Below are positions 56,339 to 64,000 of a stretch of 64,000 nucleotides of DNA, piece by piece (positions within the stretch are counted from its first letter, which is position 1; every line of letters starts with the position of its first letter). The translations under genes were made by a program, and so were the position numbers. Source of the DNA: Lota lota (lineage: Eukaryota > Chordata > Actinopteri > Gadiformes > Lotidae); NCBI GenBank assembly GCA_026745465.1, contig JACYXH010000017.1:2003454-2067453 (forward strand). The letters run 5' to 3'. The notes under the pieces are model-generated. The model saw only the letters and a list, made by a program, of their open reading frames with translations. It had not been told where the DNA came from and did no database searches.

Positions 56339-59029
56339 ACAGGTCCTGATAATGGCAATCCTTCATGAGCTGCTTAGAACTGGATTGGTTCCACAACCAC
56401 CACAGAAGCTAAATCTAAATATGTTCTCCTGTTGAACATATTTTGTTTAGGATCCTTTTTTATGTTGTTGTTGTTCATACTGGGATATTTAAACCATATA
56501 ATCTACAATTGTTGGTGGGATTGGATGACCCCGCCCTTTATAGACTCAAAACATTACTAATATTGAAAGAAAACGGAAATAGTCAAAATCGACCTAATGC
56601 TTTCCCAGCATTCGCTCAATACTACTAGATAGCTATGTTATAGCCGCTGCGCTGCTGAAGCATGGGAACATGAAACTACTGCAAGGGACTCTGCAGTCGC
56701 CCTACTGCCATCACTGTGTGATGTTGCATTAGTCGGCGGGGGCCTACCTTAATGCTATGCTCTAAACTTTACTGGATCAGTAGGTCGTCTGGGCTCAAGG
56801 CCAGCTCTAAACCCTTCTCAGACAGGGCATTAAGGCCCTCTGTTAGACCACAAGCCATTGTGTCACAGCCGCTTAGCTGGGACCCCGCCTCCTGAGGACA
56901 CGAGGATATCCTCTCTTCAGTCGGACCTGATTTGTTACCTCTTCTTTTTCTCTTGATTTTGAGAGGTCGATGAAACATTACGAGCAGCGATGGTCCAAAC
57001 ACATTTCTGACAGGTGGGATATCATTAGAGCGAGAGTGAAAGCAAGAACTGCAGCTTCTGAATGCAGTTATGCTACAGGTGGTGTGATGGTCAACTGTGC
57101 CAAATAATCCCTCAAATTCTAAATCGGAAGCATGACCTAGCAGGCATCTGCCCCACGTGTGCAACATTTGACATTTCAAAATCGGTTGAAAAGGATGTCT
57201 GGGTAACCAGGATGCATCTGAGGAAATGACGCTAGATCTTTGAGGAACTTAAAGGATCTTTGAAATGTATTGAAAGATGTTCTGGACGGATGGTTCTGCA
57301 CATTCCCTCCACGTTCTAAACCAAGGTGAGACTGTTCTTCACCATACTTGTCACCGAACATTTACGTACAATACGTTGACGTGGTAAAGCGATACGGTAG
57401 GTAGGCCTTATGCAGCTTGTGGAAAAGAGGAACTAGTACTTGTTGACTTGTCGGTTGCAAGAGGGGACAAAGAGTGCTATGAGCTCAAAAGGGCCGGAGC
57501 TGCATGCCAAATGTTCTAGAATCCAACCTCAGCCTCACTCGACCACCTCTCAGAGCCAAAACTAGCTTGTGCCAGTAAATGGGTCATTTTGAAAAGTAGC
57601 TTAACTCTGGGCTTTAGACGCACAAACATCAGGTGTTCCCATGTAAACTACTGAATCGCTATAGACTCTAGTGTAGGTTTGTCGAAAAATTAACATTGAT
57701 ATGAAGTGTTTATATGTTGGATCCACTTAGAAGTAAGGTTTCTATAAATCATAAGGGGAAAAAAATTCATATTTCTGCTGACGTCGTAATCTCATGATTA
57801 ATGGTTTCCAATTACAGTCCATTATTTAATGTTATTGATAAGTAGGCTTATGTTGAAAATGCTTCACATAATAATAATAATTGCCGTCAACCACAATGAG
57901 TATATAAAAATTTAGACACCAATAGGTCTTAACTTTCACAAAACAGCTTCCTTTTATAGACATTCTAAATCCTACTGTTGGCATGACAACAATGAAGTCA
58001 ACCACATGAAAAACAGTGCTCATCAACAGCTTGTGTTTCTGTGCTGCGTTGGCCCAACACCAGCTCTGGCTGAAGCACATTAAAACGCATTTGAACTCAA
58101 ACCACGAGAAATCATATTATTTGACCATTTCCACGTAAAGAAGGGATGTTTTTTTCCCCCTTAGCGTTTCCCTGGTTGCATGAATGGCCAGCCTCTGTGG
58201 ACTTGGAGCATTCTGGCAGAAAGCTGCCATTGCAACATGAGATGTGAGGGCTGGAATGGGACTTGGCAGTTTCCCAAGTCACAGAATGTACTTGTACTGA
58301 GTCCAAGCAGCCAAGGTTCAGCCACAGAGAGCTCCTCTCTCCGGTTGCACAGAATTGAGAGTTGAGAGCTGTGGCAAAAGACTGTGTGGGGAGGAAGCAA
58401 TGTTTTCACACCAATGTTTTGTTGTTGCTCGTTGTAGGTTTAGGATAGGGGACTTTTTTGTGAATATTTTTGAACTCAACGTTAACAACTTGTTACTTAG
58501 GCCTACTTGGGGCGTGATCACGTTTTTATCTATATCCCATATGTTTTGGTTATCGTTTTTTGTTGTCTGGGTGTGGCTAAAGCATTGTCACAAACTGCAA
58601 CAAAAGAGGATTATTATCTTTAATAGATCCATGACACGTTTGAGTATTAAGAATGTACTGATTCACATACTAATGAATATATGTAATGCATACCTTGTAC
58701 CTATTCAGAAAAGCAACATAATTGATTAATTTACTCAGTTGATCAGCGAGACAACTGTAGGCCTACATTTGTGATTGTGATCGCTACAGTGATCACTGCT
58801 AGAAAACTCAAATGACATACACCTTTATGAAGATCATTATAAAGAACAGAACATAACCTACTTTGAGCTTTGGAATAAATCTGTGAATCTAGAAGTGTAA
58901 GTGGGGAAAAAAGTAAAAGTATTCATTATTGATCATTGCAATTTATTTGCAGTATTACGCAACATTAGAAGTATAAATATCGTTTTTTTACTATACAACA
59001 TCTATGACATCCATAGAGCTTTCCTTGGG

Positions 59030-61586
<2,557 letters not shown>

Positions 61587-64000
61587 TCACTTTTTCCTCC
61601 CATTCGGCGAGTCTTTGCGCTGCTTGCACCTACCAGTGTCTTTGTCAGCACCTGGACCACCATCTTCCACGACAACCGACCCACCTCTGGACGCCTCTTT
61701 CCTCTGCGCAGCCACACCCTCTTGACTCATTTCCTTCTTCCTCCTCTCCGCCTGATCCTTGCGATGATGAGAGGACATCAGTTTATCAGACAGTGCGGCT
61801 CTGGAATCCAGCACTGCACCGGGCCTGAACCCCAGAACATCTCCACCCTGGCGCTCCTTGTGAGCGTCCATTTTGGACGAACCCTCCTTTGATGCCTTCA
61901 GCACAGGCTCCAGATCATGGCAAACCCTGCCTGAGCAGACCCCATCATTAGGTGGATGCGTCTCTTTCTTTGTTGCAGGTGGTGCTGGTGGTGGCTGTGG
62001 TGGAGGAGTGGGGGATGGGGAGATGTTTGGTTGAGGCATAAGCTCCTCCTGGAGATGCTGTGGAATCTTTTGTGGCACAAAAAGAGCAGGCCCAGTGTCC
62101 TTTGAATTTGCGTCTTTGCCGATCATAACTGGAAGTCTGATTGAGGCGTCTTTACGCTTGGCTTCCTGGCCTTGTTTCGTGGTGGTTGTTGTCGTAGTCG
62201 TTGTGGTTTGTTTCATGGTTGTGGTCGTTTGTTTCGTAATGGGACCTACAGGGGTCTTCATAGTGAAGGAGGAGCTTCCAGGTTTAGAGGGAGGTGGGCT
62301 TTTTTGTTTTGAGTCCGTGTTTTCCTTAATGATATGGCCAGAGGTTATCGGAACATTTTTGGGCGGACTTTCTTGTAATTTCGTATGCATGCTTGTTTTT
62401 GTGACGACAGAAGACGATCTTGCATTAATACCGGTGGTCTGTCGGACCACGTCTTTGTGTCTCAAATCTGCACAAGGGCCAGTTGATTGCCGTGAGGTTT
62501 CTTTCTTGGAAACATTGCTCGTAGTAGTCGGGGAAACAGAGTGTGGGGTTTCCAGACTGACCTTGGAGCTGGTAGTGTTGAAACAATCCCTCTCAAATGT
62601 ATTTTTCTCCCTCTCCACCTTTTGGACAGTCAGAGCAAGAGGCAGACGGTCAGATCCTGGCTTACTATTCCGGCCCAAAACCTTTTCATCTCCCATTGCA
62701 ACGTCTGATTGTTGTCTTTGTTTCACTGTAGTGGAAATGCATGTTTTTTTGCAGTCTACCTCTGCCTTTAGTATTTTCAGAAGGGTGCTTTCCTCGGGTG
62801 CTTTGAGTGGTGTATTTACAAGGGCAGCCTTTGAGCATGGCCTCCTCTCAGGTTCTACCTTCTCCCCATCAGAACTCCTCATACTCTTTGGTATTGTTGG
62901 AGGTTCTTTGTCCTGCTTCACTTTGCCACCACCTACTGTACTTAATGTACTTGGCTGGACAGTGGCACCCTTCTTTTGATCAGTACCCGGTGTGGCTTTT
63001 GTGATTTCAGTGAGCGATGCTAATGAATCCACTGCACCTTTAGAAACCACTTCTTTTATCGCAATCCTTGAGTGTGCCTCTTTGGCAGATTGAATCCTTT
63101 CAACTGGGACAATAGGTGCACTAGTAGTAAGCCTACCCATTTCAAGTGGTTGACATTGAACCTGTAATTTGTCTTTACTCACTGCTGACAAATTGCTATG
63201 CTCCTCCTGGGACTTTGAATAACAGGTTTTGTTGTCCTTTTCAGAATGAGTCAGTAGCTTACAAAGGGAATCTTGTTCTTGTTTGTCTTTAGTAGGACTA
63301 TGGAACAGAAGTTGTTGCAACGAAAGGTGTTGGGAATCTTCAAGGATGTATTGCACAGTCACACGGGTGTCTTGCAGACTTCCTTGACAAACAGATACGG
63401 TGGAGTTCTGTGGAGTGGGTCGTTTTTTGTGGCTCATAGGCTGAGGTGTCTTCAAAACGGCATGGGTTAAAGTCGGAGATCCGTCATCCACCTTCGAGGT
63501 GTTTTTTGAAGCAGTCGATGTTGTCAGGTTCTGCTGTTCCACTTCGTCCTCTTGGTCTTCATTGCTGAGCTCTCGTATGGACGGTGTTTTTCCACAGGAT
63601 GAGAAGTGTGAGCTGTGACGAGAGCTTCTGTGTTCATGGGCCAGTGATGAACTTGGCTTTGAGCCTGTTCTGCTCTCTTGTTTACAACCAACGATTGAGG
63701 CCTCAACTTTGCAGGTAGGACTCTTCACAGATTCACTGTTCAATTGCTGCGGTTGCTCTCCACTACCGCTGCATTCTGACTCTGTGGTAGTTGTTGTTGT
63801 ACAAGTCGGCTGCTCCATAGAGAAAGCAGGGCTATTTGGAGACAAAACAGGCCCAGGGCTAATGGCAAGTGGGCTCTTCGGCTTGTCTGCGAGTTTCAGC
63901 TGGGGGCTGGACAGTGGCCTTTGGGACGAAATTGTGACACTTGAAGATTGACTTCCGCTCGTGTTTTCCGTCAGTTTGGACAGACAGGTCTCGGTTTTGG
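61587..64000 (-). CDS. mast4: large terminal exon, probable microtubule-associated Ser/Thr kinase 4 C-terminal tail (partial)
   Basis: An open frame of 803 codons runs from the window edge to TGA at 61587-61589, ending GRCKQRKDSPNGRKK. It continues upstream beyond the window, with no start or acceptor seen. The protein is hydrophilic, Ser/Thr/Lys/Pro-rich and predicted disordered. It has repeated SP motifs (KPKSPLAISPGPVLSPNSP near the edge), a Thr run (about 62170-62215) and a PSPTPPPQPPPAPPA proline segment. No kinase or PDZ domain is present. The MAST4 assignment rests on synteny (in human, MAST4 lies upstream of PIK3R1 in the same orientation) and on MAST4 having a very large disordered last coding exon. 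It does not rest on a recognised domain. Antisense open frames, including one of 294 codons, are shadows. Confidence 0.62.
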   Translation of the reverse strand, partial: KTETCLSKLTENTSGSQSSSVTISSQRPLSSPQLKLADKPKSPLAISPGPVLSPNSPAFSMEQPTCTTTTTTESECSGSGEQPQQLNSESVKSPTCKVEASIVGCKQESRTGSKPSSSLAHEHRSSRHSSHFSSCGKTPSIRELSNEDQEDEVEQQNLTTSTASKNTSKVDDGSPTLTHAVLKTPQPMSHKKRPTPQNSTVSVCQGSLQDTRVTVQYILEDSQHLSLQQLLFHSPTKDKQEQDSLCKLLTHSEKDNKTCYSKSQEEHSNLSAVSKDKLQVQCQPLEMGRLTTSAPIVPVERIQSAKEAHSRIAIKEVVSKGAVDSLASLTEITKATPGTDQKKGATVQPSTLSTVGGGKVKQDKEPPTIPKSMRSSDGEKVEPERRPCSKAALVNTPLKAPEESTLLKILKAEVDCKKTCISTTVKQRQQSDVAMGDEKVLGRNSKPGSDRLPLALTVQKVEREKNTFERDCFNTTSSKVSLETPHSVSPTTTSNVSKKETSRQSTGPCADLRHKDVVRQTTGINARSSSVVTKTSMHTKLQESPPKNVPITSGHIIKENTDSKQKSPPPSKPGSSSFTMKTPVGPITKQTTTTMKQTTTTTTTTTTKQGQEAKRKDASIRLPVMIGKDANSKDTGPALFVPQKIPQHLQEELMPQPNISPSPTPPPQPPPAPPATKKETHPPNDGVCSGRVCHDLEPVLKASKEGSSKMDAHKERQGGDVLGFRPGAVLDSRAALSDKLMSSHHRKDQAERRKKEMSQEGVAAQRKEASRGGSVVVEDGGPGADKDTGRCKQRKDSPNGRKK

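Larger units (their letters stand above)
44540..59029. other. intergenic region between mast4-like gene and pik3r1
   Basis: 14.5 kb with no coding exon I can support on either strand. Repeats listed separately are an inverted repeat at 45320-45504, a 33-bp tandem at 48181-48275 and TG-rich tracts at 55672-55927 and 56275-56336. In mammals CD180 lies in this interval, but I see no leucine-rich-repeat coding sequence here. Confidence 0.55.

Noticed and set aside
56769-57361. Two adjoining minus-strand open frames (60 and 136 codons, overlapping ATGA)
   Set aside because: No recognisable domain and no splice or homology support; bacterial-type overlap has no meaning here. A non-coding RNA cannot be excluded.
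62095-62979. 294-codon plus-strand open frame
   Set aside because: It is the antisense shadow of the long mast4-like exon; its valine run mirrors the threonine run.

Overview
This is vertebrate, almost certainly teleost, genomic DNA. Genes are split into short exons with GT-AG introns, non-coding DNA is AT-rich, and the window is packed with long microsatellites (TG/CA, CT/GA, homopolymer G/C) and remnants of cut-and-paste DNA transposons. The extreme microsatellite density would fit a gadiform (cod-like) fish, but that is inference; the sequence alone does not name the species.

Layout. (1) 1-3.5 kb, plus strand: the last intron, last coding exon and 3'UTR of crkl (CRK-like adaptor, C-terminal SH3). 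(2) 3.5-21.4 kb: mostly non-coding and repeat-rich. It holds a hAT-like non-autonomous element (7.8-8.9 kb), a tentative unidentified proline-rich minus-strand gene (9.3-11.4 kb), a frameshifted PIF/Harbinger transposase fossil (12.1-13.0 kb), fold-back repeats (14.5-15.7 kb) and a 73-bp minisatellite (19.9-20.2 kb). (3) 21.4-44.5 kb, minus strand: a complete pik3r1 gene (PI3K regulatory subunit p85-alpha). Fourteen coding exons join in phase to give 730 codons plus stop (human p85-alpha has 724 residues). A non-coding first exon with a CCAAT/CRE promoter lies at about 44.4 kb, and a small internal first exon matching the p50-alpha isoform lies at 29.03 kb. (4) 44.5-59.0 kb: intergenic, no supported gene. 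(5) 59.0-64.0 kb, minus strand: 3'UTR and the large last coding exon, cut by the window edge, of a gene that position and composition suggest is mast4.

The mast4-then-pik3r1 order and shared orientation match human chromosome 5q12-q13. crkl is on human 22q11, so its convergent position here marks a teleost-lineage junction. crkl and pik3r1 both act in receptor tyrosine kinase signalling, but nothing in the sequence suggests co-regulation. I found no convincing undescribed biological system. The most useful leads are the p50-alpha exon, a (GA)n tract abutting a pik3r1 splice donor, poly-C runs just after two neighbouring stop codons, and the unidentified 9.3-11.4 kb gene.
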